Numbered from the stretch's first letter, positions 34,899 to 43,700 are shown. The stretch: DNA of 64,000 bases from Lachnospiraceae bacterium UBA7199 (GCA_002490775.1 DKUR01000011.1:1-64000); one strand, 5' to 3'. A program made the numbers and translations. Notes: generated by a model not told the origin, from the sequence alone.

Positions 34899-36441
34899 AT
34901 CCAACCCGCTGCATCATCTGTGTTAAAATATCCACATCCTTTTCAAAGTCATCAAAAGTAGGATAATATTCTGAAGGACGGTACAAGGTACGCAGCATGG
35001 ATTTATTCAACTGATCGAAAAGTCTTACGGAAAGAGGCTTGGCAAAGAAGTAACCCTGGGCAATGTCACAGCCGATATCTGTCAGGAAATTTGCCTGATC
35101 CATTGTTTCAACACCTTCCGTTATTACGGTTAAGTTTAATTCTTTTGCCATAGCAATCAGGTAACGCAGAATCGTAAGCCCTTCATCTGAATTTGAATTC
35201 CGGTTTAAAAAGCTTCTGTCCAGTTTGATTCGTTCAATGGGATAATCCTTTAAAAGGTTTAAAGGAGAATGCACGCTTCCAAAATTGTCAATGCATAGGG
35301 AAAACCCCTGTTCCTTTAATTTACTGATAATTTCAGCTAATTCTTTGGAACTGTTGGCGACACCGCGCTCTGGAAGCTCTAAGATGATCAAATCTTTGGA
35401 AATCAGGTATTTTTTCAGGAGCTGCTCCAGTTTATCAATAAAGGAAGGGCTTTGTAAATGGATGGGGGAAATGTTCATGCAAATGGGAAGCGGCGTCATT
35501 TTATTGTCGATCCACCTGCGAATCACCTTGCAGCATTCCTCCCACATATAATAGTCCAGTTTCTGAATCAGGGAAGAACTTTCAAACAGCGGCAGAAATG
35601 CATAGGGCGAAAGAATTCCCTTGCCGGGATAGTCCCAGCGTACCAAGGCTTCGGCAGAAACGATCTGATAAGAATGCAGATCTACCAAAGGCTGTAAGTA
35701 AACAATAAATTTATGTGCATCCAGTGCATCTTCCATCTCCTGGCTCATCTGGCGGTTTTCCGTATAAGTCCGGTTTAGCTCTTCGGTAAAATAAGCGTAA
35801 TTTTCGTGTTTTGGATCTTTGATTGCCTTTTGGGCCAGCAAAGTACAGTTCATGATATCCATAAGGCTGTCTGAAGTGCGGGCAGGATCAATGGCGTAGA
35901 TACCGAAAGAAGCTGTTACCGCAAAGGTAGGAGAGTAGGCAGACAATTTTTCTGTAATTTTATTGATTGTTTTAAGAATGTCTGCATCTTCAAAATCCTT
36001 AAAAAGAATGCCAAACAAGTTAGAATTTACGTGGGCATAGGTGGTGCCGGTTAAGGCGGCGGACTTTAAAATATCTGCGGTGTAAATCATAACTTTGTCC
36101 CCTTCGGAGGGACCAAAAATCTGATTAATTTTCCCCATGTTGGAAATACTAAAACCTACCATTACAAACTTTGAACGGGGATACCGGTCAAACAAAGAAG
36201 AACATCTGTCAATAAAATAGTCGATGTTTCCAATCTTAGTGACAGTGTGGGTGTAAGCTGTTTCATTTAAATCTTTAATGGTACTTTGAAGTGACTGGAT
36301 CTTATTTTCATAAACAGACTCCATATTTTCCATTTTGTCAGCTTTATATTTATATTGATAGTCTTTGGTACGCATTTGAATGCATAAAAAGACAATAATT
36401 CCAATTAATATAAGAATAATCAGACCTAATGTGTATACCAT
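34897..36441 (-). CDS. Membrane protein with degenerate GGDEF and EAL domains
   Basis: A 514-residue protein with an N-terminal membrane helix (about 3-22), a coiled segment (about 30-60), a GGDEF-fold domain (about 70-225) and an EAL domain (about 235-480). The GGDEF motif is replaced by NSNLF, so no cyclase activity is expected. In the EAL domain E264-A-L and ITEGVET are kept, but the metal-binding DDFG motif reads D385-N386-FG and the LEITE-type motif is LELPE. It may be a weak phosphodiesterase or a c-di-GMP/protein sensor. AAAGGAA lies about 10 bases before the ATG. It opposes the surface locus and has its own promoter. Confidence 0.88.
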   Translation of the reverse strand: MVYTLGLIILILIGIIVFLCIQMRTKDYQYKYKADKMENMESVYENKIQSLQSTIKDLNETAYTHTVTKIGNIDYFIDRCSSLFDRYPRSKFVMVGFSISNMGKINQIFGPSEGDKVMIYTADILKSAALTGTTYAHVNSNLFGILFKDFEDADILKTINKITEKLSAYSPTFAVTASFGIYAIDPARTSDSLMDIMNCTLLAQKAIKDPKHENYAYFTEELNRTYTENRQMSQEMEDALDAHKFIVYLQPLVDLHSYQIVSAEALVRWDYPGKGILSPYAFLPLFESSSLIQKLDYYMWEECCKVIRRWIDNKMTPLPICMNISPIHLQSPSFIDKLEQLLKKYLISKDLIILELPERGVANSSKELAEIISKLKEQGFSLCIDNFGSVHSPLNLLKDYPIERIKLDRSFLNRNSNSDEGLTILRYLIAMAKELNLTVITEGVETMDQANFLTDIGCDIAQGYFFAKPLSVRLFDQLNKSMLRTLYRPSEYYPTFDDFEKDVDILTQMMQRVG

Positions 36442-36469
36442 ATAGTGTCATTTCCTTTCTTTTTTTATA

Positions 36470-36498
36470 ATTATATAGAAAAAAGAAAGGATTCTCAA
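36470..36498 (-). promoter_or_regulatory. Sigma-A promoter of the GGDEF-EAL gene
   Basis: Minus-strand TTGAGA (36498-36493), a 17-base spacer and TATAAT (36475-36470), about 30 bases before the ATG. It is arranged back to back with the topA promoter. Confidence 0.8.
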
Positions 36499-36529
36499 GT
36501 TAAAAAATTCTTATTGGATAAACTTTTAC

Positions 36530-36558
36530 TTGCAACTGCCGGAAAAGTGGTGTATAGT
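36530..36558 (+). promoter_or_regulatory. Sigma-A promoter of topA
   Basis: TTGCAA (36530-36535), a 17-base spacer and TATAGT (36553-36558), leaving a leader of about 32 bases before the ATG at 36597. Confidence 0.75.
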
Positions 36559-36596
36559 TTAGCAGGCTGTTATTTCAAAAATAAAGGGGATTTATT

Positions 36597-38672
36597 ATGG
36601 CAAAATATCTTGTGATTGTGGAATCACCAGCAAAAGTAAAGACGATAAAGAAGTTTCTTGGGGCCAATTATGAGGTGGCTGCCAGTAACGGACATATACG
36701 TGATCTGCCAAAGAGTCAGTTGGGAATTGATGTAGCACATGATTATGAGCCAAAATACATTACCATAAGGGGAAAAGGCGACATATTGGCAAGCCTTAGA
36801 AAGGAAGCAAAAAAGGCGGAAAAGATTTATCTGGCTACTGACCCTGACCGGGAAGGGGAAGCGATTTCCTGGCACCTTTTGATTGCTCTTAAACTGGAAG
36901 GGAAAAAGGTTTACCGTATCACCTTTAATGAGATTACAAAAAATGCGGTAAAGGAATCGTTAAAAAATGCCCGGGAGATCAATATGGATCTGGTAGATGC
37001 ACAGCAGGCCAGACGGGTGCTTGACCGTATGGTAGGATACAGGATTTCGCCGCTGCTTTGGGCAAAGGTGAAGCGGGGCTTAAGTGCGGGACGTGTCCAG
37101 TCAGTTGCCCTGCGCATTATTTGTGACAGAGAAGAAGAAATCAATAATTTTATTCCGGAAGAGTACTGGAGCCTTGATGCTTCTTTCCGCATTCCAGGGC
37201 AGGCAAAGCCGCTTGTTGCCAAATATCATGGAAAAAAGGATAAAAAGGCTGTCATAGCATCAAGAGAAGAACTTGATGGTATTTTAAAAGAAATAGAGCA
37301 GGCAGAATTTAAGGTGGGCGAGGTGAAAAAAGGAGAACGGATTAAGAAGGCGCCGCTTCCCTTTACAACTTCTACCCTGCAGCAGGAAGCAAGCAAGGTA
37401 CTTAATTTCTCTACCCAGAAAACCATGCGCCTGGCACAGCAGCTCTATGAAGGAATTGAAATTAAAGGAAATGGAACGGTAGGTGTGATTACCTATCTGC
37501 GTACGGACTCTACAAGAGTTTCAAAAGAAGCGGAAGAGATGGCCCGGGAATATATTGTAAATAACTATGGAAATGGCTATGCAGCGGAGCAAAGCGCCGT
37601 ATCGAAAAGTGACAAAAAGATTCAGGATGCCCATGAGGCAATCCGCCCCACTGATTTAAACAGGACGCCTGCTGATTTGAAAGACTCCCTGTCAAGAGAC
37701 CAGTTCCGGCTTTACCAGTTGATCTGGAAGCGCTTTACAGCCAGTAGAATGCAGCCGGCAAAATATGAAACAATATCTGTCAGGATTGATGCAGCAGAAC
37801 ACCGGTTTACGACGGCGGCATCCAAGCTTGTCTTTGATGGTTTTATGAGTGTATATACCCAGGAGGATGAAAAAGAGGCAGCAAATACACTGATAAAAAG
37901 TATAGACACCTCCACACCCCTTACCTTGATTTCTCTTGAAGAAAAGCAGCATTTCACCCAGCCTGCGCCCCATTTTACGGAAGCTTCTTTGGTGCATACT
38001 TTAGAGGAATTAGGGATCGGACGGCCAAGCACCTATGCGCCTACCATAACCACAATCCTGGCAAGACGCTATATTGTAAAGGAAAATAAAAATTTATATG
38101 TGACAGAAATTGGGGAAGTAGTCAACCATATGATGAAAGAAGCTTTTCCCAGTATTGTGGATGTGAATTTTACTGCAAATCTTGAAGCACTTTTGGACGG
38201 AATTGAGGAGGGCAGTGTTAACTGGAAAACTGTAGTGTCCAATTTTTATCCGGATCTGGATGAAGCCGTTAAAATAGCGGAGAAAGAGCTTGCAGAAGTT
38301 AAGATTAAAGATGAAGTTTCAGATGAAGCCTGCGATTTGTGCGGCAGACAGATGGTGATAAAGTATGGGCCGCATGGAAGATTTCTTGCCTGTCCAGGGT
38401 TTCCAGAGTGCCGCAACACCAAACCTTATTTTGAAAAAATAGGTGTTGAATGTCCCAAGTGCGGCAAGGATATTGTGCTTAAAAAGACCAAAAAGGGCAG
38501 AAAATATTATGGGTGCATTGGCAATCCTGAATGTGATTTTATGGTGTGGCAGAAGCCTTCAAAGGAAAAATGCCCCAAATGCGGTTCCCTTCTTCTTTAT
38601 AAAGGAAATAAATTGGTTTGTATGGGCGAAAATTGTGGGTATGTTGCAGCCATATCAGAAAATGATAAATAA
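36597..38672 (+). CDS. topA: DNA topoisomerase I
   Basis: Type IA topoisomerase that relaxes negative supercoils. The 691-residue protein has an N-terminal Toprim domain (about 1-115) with the acidic DPDREGEAISWH motif, the active-site Y300 in TYLRTDSTRVS, and three C-terminal zinc ribbons starting at C579 (CDLC), C619 (CPKC) and C659 (CPKC). Length and domain order are typical of Firmicutes. AAAGGGG lies 8 bases before the ATG. In B. subtilis topA follows dprA and precedes codY in the same cluster; here trmFO, xerC and clpQ/clpY are absent between them. Confidence 0.97.
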   Translation: MAKYLVIVESPAKVKTIKKFLGANYEVAASNGHIRDLPKSQLGIDVAHDYEPKYITIRGKGDILASLRKEAKKAEKIYLATDPDREGEAISWHLLIALKLEGKKVYRITFNEITKNAVKESLKNAREINMDLVDAQQARRVLDRMVGYRISPLLWAKVKRGLSAGRVQSVALRIICDREEEINNFIPEEYWSLDASFRIPGQAKPLVAKYHGKKDKKAVIASREELDGILKEIEQAEFKVGEVKKGERIKKAPLPFTTSTLQQEASKVLNFSTQKTMRLAQQLYEGIEIKGNGTVGVITYLRTDSTRVSKEAEEMAREYIVNNYGNGYAAEQSAVSKSDKKIQDAHEAIRPTDLNRTPADLKDSLSRDQFRLYQLIWKRFTASRMQPAKYETISVRIDAAEHRFTTAASKLVFDGFMSVYTQEDEKEAANTLIKSIDTSTPLTLISLEEKQHFTQPAPHFTEASLVHTLEELGIGRPSTYAPTITTILARRYIVKENKNLYVTEIGEVVNHMMKEAFPSIVDVNFTANLEALLDGIEEGSVNWKTVVSNFYPDLDEAVKIAEKELAEVKIKDEVSDEACDLCGRQMVIKYGPHGRFLACPGFPECRNTKPYFEKIGVECPKCGKDIVLKKTKKGRKYYGCIGNPECDFMVWQKPSKEKCPKCGSLLLYKGNKLVCMGENCGYVAAISENDK

Positions 38673-38676
38673 GTCA

Positions 38677-38715
38677 GAAAATTCTTTCCAATTAGTGGAA
38701 TTATATAGAATTTTC
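38677..38715. promoter_or_regulatory. Inverted repeat with CodY-box-like arms upstream of codY
   Basis: Perfect 9-bp arms GAAAATTCT (38677-38685) and AGAATTTTC (38707-38715) enclose a smaller TTCCA/TGGAA palindrome. The right arm begins a site (38709-38723) matching 12 of 15 positions of the CodY consensus AATTTTCWGAAAATT; the left one (38669-38683) matches 11. It ends just before the -35 box, so CodY autoregulation is possible. No T-run follows, so it is a poor terminator for topA. Confidence 0.45.
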
Positions 38716-38725
38716 CGTAAAGTCG

Positions 38726-38754
38726 TTGAAATTGCCTAAATCCTATGTTACAAT
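38726..38754 (+). promoter_or_regulatory. Sigma-A promoter of codY
   Basis: TTGAAA (38726-38731), a 17-base spacer and TACAAT (38749-38754). Since the open frame's first TTG is this -35 box, translation must begin downstream, at ATG 38786. Confidence 0.8.
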
Positions 38755-38785
38755 GTTTCTGAATGGTAGCGGTGGGAGGTATTGC

Positions 38786-39571
38786 ATGGGCAGTGTACAA
38801 TTATTAGACAAAACCAGAAAAATTGGTAAGCTTCTTCATAACAATAATTCCAGCAAGGTGGTTTTTAACGATATTTGTTCTGTGTTATGCGAAATATTAT
38901 CTTCCAATGTGCTGGTGATCAGTAAAAAAGGCAAGGTACTGGGTGTGGGAGATGGAGGCGGTGTTGATTCCATCACGGAGCTGATTGTGGATCAGGTAGG
39001 CGGCTTTATCGATAACCTGCTGAATGAAAGACTGTTGGCGGTTCTTTCCACCAAAGAAAATGTAAATCTTGAAACCTTGGGCTTTGAAGAGGGAGACGTT
39101 AAGCGGTTTCAGGCGATCATCACACCAATAGAAATAGCCGGTGAAAGACTGGGAACTTTGTTTATTTATAAATGTGAAGCCCAGTATGATATTGATGACA
39201 TTATTTTATGTGAGTATGGCACTACTGTGGTAGGTCTTGAAATGCTCCGGGCGGTTAACGAGGAAAATGCAGAAGAAAACAGAAAGCTTGCTGTTATTAA
39301 ATCTGCCATTAATACGTTATCCTATTCCGAGATGGAGGCTGTAGTACATATTTTCGAGGAATTAAACGGCATGGAAGGGATTCTGGTGGCAAGCAAGATT
39401 GCGGACAGAGTGGGGATTACTCGTTCCGTTATCGTAAATGTGCTTCGCAAGTTTGAAAGTGCCGGCGTGATTGAGTCCAGATCTTCAGGGATGAAGGGGA
39501 CTTATATCAAGGTTTTGAATGATATGGTCTTTGATGAAGTGGAAAAGCTGAAAAAAGAGAAGATCAAATAA
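38786..39571 (+). CDS. codY: GTP- and BCAA-sensing pleiotropic repressor CodY
   Basis: CodY represses stationary-phase, nutrient and motility genes when GTP and branched-chain amino acids are plentiful. The 261-residue protein has an N-terminal GAF domain (about 1-155) and a winged helix-turn-helix (about 200-258) with the diagnostic ASKIADRVGITRSVIVNVLR and SSGMKGTYIKVLN motifs. ATG 38786 follows GGTGGGAGG and gives the normal length. It lies immediately upstream of flgB, as in B. subtilis, where CodY represses the fla/che operon. Confidence 0.97.
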   Translation: MGSVQLLDKTRKIGKLLHNNNSSKVVFNDICSVLCEILSSNVLVISKKGKVLGVGDGGGVDSITELIVDQVGGFIDNLLNERLLAVLSTKENVNLETLGFEEGDVKRFQAIITPIEIAGERLGTLFIYKCEAQYDIDDIILCEYGTTVVGLEMLRAVNEENAEENRKLAVIKSAINTLSYSEMEAVVHIFEELNGMEGILVASKIADRVGITRSVIVNVLRKFESAGVIESRSSGMKGTYIKVLNDMVFDEVEKLKKEKIK

Positions 39572-39605
39572 TTGAATATAGAACATAATGGATTATGGTA
39601 AGGTT

Positions 39606-39646
39606 AAAAGGATTTATGAGGCTTAAGGCAGAATGAATCCTTTTTT
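39606..39646 (+). terminator. Terminator between codY and the flagellar operon
   Basis: AAAAGGATT (39606-39614) pairs with AATCCTTTT (39636-39644) across a 21-base loop that can fold further, followed by T residues to 39646. It separates codY from flgB transcription. Confidence 0.7.
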
Positions 39647-39691
39647 ACAGTTTGCCAAAGAATTTTTTTATTTAGATTTTATAAAAATATC

Positions 39692-39719
39692 TTGTGTTTT
39701 TGGTTAAATAATCTATAAT
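39692..39719 (+). promoter_or_regulatory. Candidate promoter of the fla/che operon
   Basis: TTGTGT (39692-39697), a 16-base spacer and TATAAT (39714-39719), about 75 bases upstream of flgB. No sigma-D type (TAAA, GCCGATAA) promoter was found in 39572-39793. Confidence 0.5.
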
Positions 39720-39793
39720 GAAATAGAGTGGCTAAAATATGCATAGATTTAAATCGTAGCTGAAATATATGAGTTTATGAAAGGAAGAACAGG

Positions 39794-40183
39794 ATGATTA
39801 ACAGTAATGTATTTGACTATGTTAATGTGTTAAGTAAAGCTGCAGACGCGGCGGCACTGAGAAATGAAGTGCTTTCGCAGAATATGTCGAACATTGATAC
39901 TCCTGGTTATAAAAGGCAGGATGTAGATTTTGAATCCCAGCTTCGCAGGGCCTTGGGCAATTTCAGGTATAAATCGGTGGATGCTAAAGTTGCTCATTTG
40001 TCAAAGACAGATATGGAGGCAAGAATTTATACGGATTCGCCGGGATTTTCTTACCGACTGGATGGGAATAACGTTGATATCGATACGGAAGGGGCGGAAT
40101 TTGCTTCCAACCAGATTAAATATAATGGATTAATTGACAGTATCAAACATGAATTTTCTAACTTAAAGCTTGTTATGAAGTAG
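39794..40183 (+). CDS. flgB: Flagellar basal-body rod protein FlgB
   Basis: Proximal rod subunit connecting the MS ring to the axle. The 129-residue protein has the family N-terminus AALRNEVLSQNMSNIDTPGYKR (shown split: AALRNEVLSQN at about 20-30, NIDTPGYKR at 33-41) and a helical C-terminus. It opens the flagellar operon, with GGAAG about 9 bases before the ATG. Rod proteins lack a cleaved signal and are exported by the FlhA/FlhB apparatus encoded downstream. Confidence 0.95.
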   Translation: MINSNVFDYVNVLSKAADAAALRNEVLSQNMSNIDTPGYKRQDVDFESQLRRALGNFRYKSVDAKVAHLSKTDMEARIYTDSPGFSYRLDGNNVDIDTEGAEFASNQIKYNGLIDSIKHEFSNLKLVMK

Positions 40184-40211
40184 AGAAGAAAGGTGAAGGT
40201 ATTAGAGTGAT

Positions 40212-40658
40212 ATGAGTATATTTAATTCTTTTAACATTAATGCTTCCGGAATGACGGCACAAAGGTACCGGATGGATATTATTTCTGAAAACCTTGCAAA
40301 TTCTAATACAACAAGGACAGAAGACGGAACACCTTACAGACGAAAAGTAGTTACTTTTGAAGAAAGAGGACCGGCAGTGGGAACATTCAGCAGTTTTCTG
40401 GGAATTGCCGGCAGCAAGTATGACAGACAGGGCGTGAAAGTGAGCAAGGTTACAGAGGACACCTGGACGCCTATGAATATGGTTTATGATCCCTCGCATC
40501 CTGATGCGGATGAAAATGGTTACGTAATGGGACCTAATGTAAATGTTGTAACAGAAATGACGAACCTGATTGACGCAAGCCGTTCCTATGAGGCCAATGC
40601 TACAGCGTTTAATGCCAGCAAGTCGATAGCAATGAAGGGGCTGGAGATGGCACAATAA
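40212..40658 (+). CDS. flgC: Flagellar basal-body rod protein FlgC
   Basis: A 148-residue rod protein with the standard N-terminus INASGMTAQRYRMDIISENL and the C-terminal NLIDASRSYEANATAFNASK motif of FlgC. It stacks with FlgB and FlgF/G in the rod. AAGGTGAAGG lies upstream of the ATG at a slightly long distance (about 13 to 20 bases). It follows flgB by 28 bases. Confidence 0.95.
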   Translation: MSIFNSFNINASGMTAQRYRMDIISENLANSNTTRTEDGTPYRRKVVTFEERGPAVGTFSSFLGIAGSKYDRQGVKVSKVTEDTWTPMNMVYDPSHPDADENGYVMGPNVNVVTEMTNLIDASRSYEANATAFNASKSIAMKGLEMAQ

Positions 40659-40687
40659 TAAATCATTAAATACGGGGAGAGTAAGTA

Positions 40688-41002
40688 ATGGACATATCAT
40701 CTTTTTATAATATATCATCAGAGGTCATCAAAACTGCTGCAGAAAATTCTTCGGCAGCCAAAGGGATTTCTACAGGTGAATTTGGAAGTATTTTTGATAA
40801 AGCGATGGAAAGCTTAAATACCACTAACGCATATTTATCAGATGCGGAAAATGAGAAAATACGCTGGGCACTGGGAGAAACAGAAAATACCCATCAGCTT
40901 ACCAATGCGCTTCAGAAAGCATCAGCCGCACTATCTTACACGGTAGCAATAAGAGATAAACTTCTCGAAGCATACAAAGAAATTATGCAGATGCAGGTTT
41001 AA
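40688..41002 (+). CDS. fliE: Flagellar hook-basal body protein FliE
   Basis: A 104-residue protein that joins the MS ring to the rod. The hallmark C-terminal region (about 60-104: THQLTNALQKASAALSYTVA, IRDKLLEAYKEIMQMQV) is intact. GGGGAG lies 9 bases upstream. The flgB-flgC-fliE order is that of Bacillus and clostridial fla operons. Confidence 0.94.
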   Translation: MDISSFYNISSEVIKTAAENSSAAKGISTGEFGSIFDKAMESLNTTNAYLSDAENEKIRWALGETENTHQLTNALQKASAALSYTVAIRDKLLEAYKEIMQMQV

Positions 41003-41046
41003 ATGATAAATAATGATAAGGGCTGATAACGGAAGAAGGGTAAATT

Positions 41047-42648
41047 ATGGCAGACAGGATTAAGGAACTTTTAAATAAAGTTCTTGAATGGTGGAATAAA
41101 TTTTCTACGAAACAAAAAACATTTATCATATCAGCGGGAGCCGGAGTTATCTTAGCTTTTGCAATTTTAATCACAATACTCACAAAGCCACAGTATGTTG
41201 TATTGGCAAATTGTGAATCCACCAAGGAAGCATCTGAAATCGTAGAGCTTCTGGAGGGGGAAGGTCTTAGCTATGAAGTGTCTGATGATGGATACCAGAT
41301 AAAAATTAATAAGGATCAGCAGTCGGAAGCAAGCCTTCTGCTGGGGGCAAACGATATCCAGGCGGCTACATATACCATTGATAACGTTACAAATGGCGGC
41401 TTTAGTACCACAGAAGCCGATAAGGAGAAACGCTATGAACTGTATATGGAAACCCGGCTTGCCAATGATATTATCGGTAAGTTTTCCGTCGTTGAAAGTG
41501 CGGTGGTGGATTTGTACATACCCGAGCAGGTGGGAACATTGATTGCCAGTGAAGAAGAGTCTGGCGCATGGATCGTGTTGGAACTAAACGGTGAGTTTAG
41601 TGCGGATAACGCGGCAGGTTTAGCAAAGGCTGTTTCGGTAGCCATTGGAAACAAAACGCCGAAAGGCATTGTGATCATGGATACGGATGGGAATATGCTT
41701 TATTCCGGGGATGATTCTTACAGTGCATCCGGCACGGCAAATTCTCAAATGAGCGTTAAGACGCAATGGGAAAATCAAATTAAAAATGATGTCAGAAAAG
41801 TTTTACTTGGAACCAATGAATTTGATAAAATAGAGGTAGCTGCTAACCTTGATGTGGATTTTTCTTCCAGTCAGGTAACAGATCATGAATATTATGTTCC
41901 AGATGGAAACAGCCAGGGATATTTAGCTTCCGAGAGGATTTACAGCTCTGAATCCACAAACGGAGGGGGTGGCGTACCTGGGACCGATTCCAACGGTGAT
42001 GTGGAATATATGTATCAGGATAATGGGGAAAGTACTTCTTCTCTTACTGAGGAAGAGAGAAATTTCCTGCCCTCAGAGCGTATTACCAATACAGAGAGGC
42101 TGCCTGGCGGAATTAATTATGACCAGTCCAGCATTTCAGTGGCCGCCATTATCATGAATCTGGTCAGGGAAGAAGATGTGCGCGCCCAGGGACTTTTGGA
42201 TGGAGGCGTTTCCTGGGAAGAATATAAACTGGCAAACGCAGGGCGGACGCAGGTGGAAGTACCAGCGGAAATGTATGATGTAATTTCTAAAGCCACTGGC
42301 TTCCCTGTTGACAATATTGCAATGGTCGCTTATTCAGAAAATGTATTTTATGACAGACAAGGGTTAAATGTTACAGCTTCTGATGTGATGCAGATCATAC
42401 TGATCATTGTGATTTTGGCGCTGCTTGCTTTTGTGGTGATTCGAAGTATGCGTTCGGGCAGAGAAACCGAACAGCCGGAGGAGCTTTCGGTAGAAAGCCT
42501 TCTGCAGTCACAGCCGACGGTTGAACTTGAGGATATTGGTGGTGAGCAGATTTCTGAGACCAGAAGATTGATAGAGAAATTTGTGGATGAAAATCCGGAG
42601 GCAGTGGCGAATCTGTTACGCAACTGGCTAAATGAAGAGTGGGGTTAA
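41047..42648 (+). CDS. fliF: Flagellar MS-ring protein FliF
   Basis: The 533-residue membrane ring protein has a first membrane helix about residues 24-44 and a second about 440-458, with the periplasmic-side ring-building motifs between (YETRLANDIIGKF near 130; TKQGNMLY-like GIVIMDTDGNMLYSGDD near 205). The short cytoplasmic C-tail ends in FVDENPEAVANLLRNWLNEE, the FliG-binding segment. It anchors the export gate and rotor. GAAGGG lies about 6 bases before the ATG. Confidence 0.96.
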   Translation: MADRIKELLNKVLEWWNKFSTKQKTFIISAGAGVILAFAILITILTKPQYVVLANCESTKEASEIVELLEGEGLSYEVSDDGYQIKINKDQQSEASLLLGANDIQAATYTIDNVTNGGFSTTEADKEKRYELYMETRLANDIIGKFSVVESAVVDLYIPEQVGTLIASEEESGAWIVLELNGEFSADNAAGLAKAVSVAIGNKTPKGIVIMDTDGNMLYSGDDSYSASGTANSQMSVKTQWENQIKNDVRKVLLGTNEFDKIEVAANLDVDFSSSQVTDHEYYVPDGNSQGYLASERIYSSESTNGGGGVPGTDSNGDVEYMYQDNGESTSSLTEEERNFLPSERITNTERLPGGINYDQSSISVAAIIMNLVREEDVRAQGLLDGGVSWEEYKLANAGRTQVEVPAEMYDVISKATGFPVDNIAMVAYSENVFYDRQGLNVTASDVMQIILIIVILALLAFVVIRSMRSGRETEQPEELSVESLLQSQPTVELEDIGGEQISETRRLIEKFVDENPEAVANLLRNWLNEEWG

Positions 42649-42683
42649 TCGAAAGAATGCCTTTAAGGGAGGTTTAGACAGTT

Positions 42684-43700
42684 ATGCCGAGAGGTGAGGG
42701 TGAAAAGATATCAGGAACCCAAAAGGCTGCAATTCTATTGATTGCACTTGGACCTGAAAAATCTTCAACGATATTTAAACATCTAAAAGAAGAAGAAATA
42801 GAAGAACTAACGCTGGAGATTGCAAATACAAGAAGCGTGACGCCCCAGGTAAAAGAAGAAGTAATTGATGAATTTTATCAGGTGTGTTTAGCACAGCAGT
42901 ATATTGCGGAAGGCGGTATTTCTTATGCCAAGGAACTTTTGGAAAAGGCGCTTGGCAGTGAAAAAGCGCTTGATGTAATCGGCAAGCTGACTGCATCTTT
43001 GCAGGTAAAGCCTTTCGAATTTATACGAAAGACGGATGCGGCACAGCTTTTAAACTTTATTCAGGATGAGCATCCCCAGACGATTGCACTTATTTTGTCT
43101 TATTTGTCAGCAGCACAGGCAGCGCTTATCGTTTCTGCACTGCCGCCCAACAGGCAGGCTGATGTTGCAAAGCGTATTGCAGTGATGGACAGAACCAGTC
43201 CCGAGGTAATCAAGGAAGTGGAAAAAGTGCTTGAATCAAAGCTTGCATCACTGGTGAATCAGGATTATACCATTATTGGTGGTGTAGATGCAGTGGTAGA
43301 TATTTTAAATACAGTGGACCGGGGTACAGAAAAGCACATCATGGAAACGCTGGAAATCGAAGAGCCAGAGCTTGCAGACGAGATCAGAAAGAAAATGTTT
43401 GTATTCGAGGATATTCTTCTTTTGGACGACCGTGCGATTCAGAGAGTGCTGCGTGATGTGGATAATAATGATCTAGGTCTTGCCCTTAAGGGTGCAAATG
43501 AACAGGTGCAGACCGTGGTATTCAACAATATGTCTAAACGTCTTGCTGTAATGATCAAGGAGGATATGGAATTCATGGGACCTGTACGTATGAAGGACGT
43601 AGAGGAAGCACAGCAGAAGATAGTAAATATTATCAGAAAGCTTGAAGATTCCGGTGAGATTGTCATTTCCAGGGGTGGAGGTGACGAAATCGTTGTCTAA
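42684..43700 (+). CDS. fliG: Flagellar motor switch protein FliG
   Basis: A 338-residue rotor protein, length typical. N-terminal domain binds FliF; the middle domain carries the EHPQT motif (HPQTIALILSYL near 130-145) and the C-terminal torque domain holds the charged helix (DDRAIQRVLRDVDNNDLGLA near 250-270) that meets MotA. The last residues (GGGDEIVV) overlap the start of fliH, implying coupling. GGGAGG lies about 9 bases upstream. Confidence 0.97.
   Translation: MPRGEGEKISGTQKAAILLIALGPEKSSTIFKHLKEEEIEELTLEIANTRSVTPQVKEEVIDEFYQVCLAQQYIAEGGISYAKELLEKALGSEKALDVIGKLTASLQVKPFEFIRKTDAAQLLNFIQDEHPQTIALILSYLSAAQAALIVSALPPNRQADVAKRIAVMDRTSPEVIKEVEKVLESKLASLVNQDYTIIGGVDAVVDILNTVDRGTEKHIMETLEIEEPELADEIRKKMFVFEDILLLDDRAIQRVLRDVDNNDLGLALKGANEQVQTVVFNNMSKRLAVMIKEDMEFMGPVRMKDVEEAQQKIVNIIRKLEDSGEIVISRGGGDEIVV

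Noticed and set aside
38786..38800. Alternative codY start at TTG 38726
   Set aside because: That TTG is part of the -35 box of the codY promoter, and ATG 38786 has the strong ribosome site and normal length.
39647..39793. Sigma-D (FliA) promoter before flgB
   Set aside because: No TAAA with GCCGATAA at the proper spacing could be found by eye; only a sigma-A-like candidate.
40173..40718. Long minus-strand open frame opposite flgC and fliE
   Set aside because: Shadow of flgC: the plus-strand frame has clear family motifs and the minus frame is low-complexity without a ribosome site.
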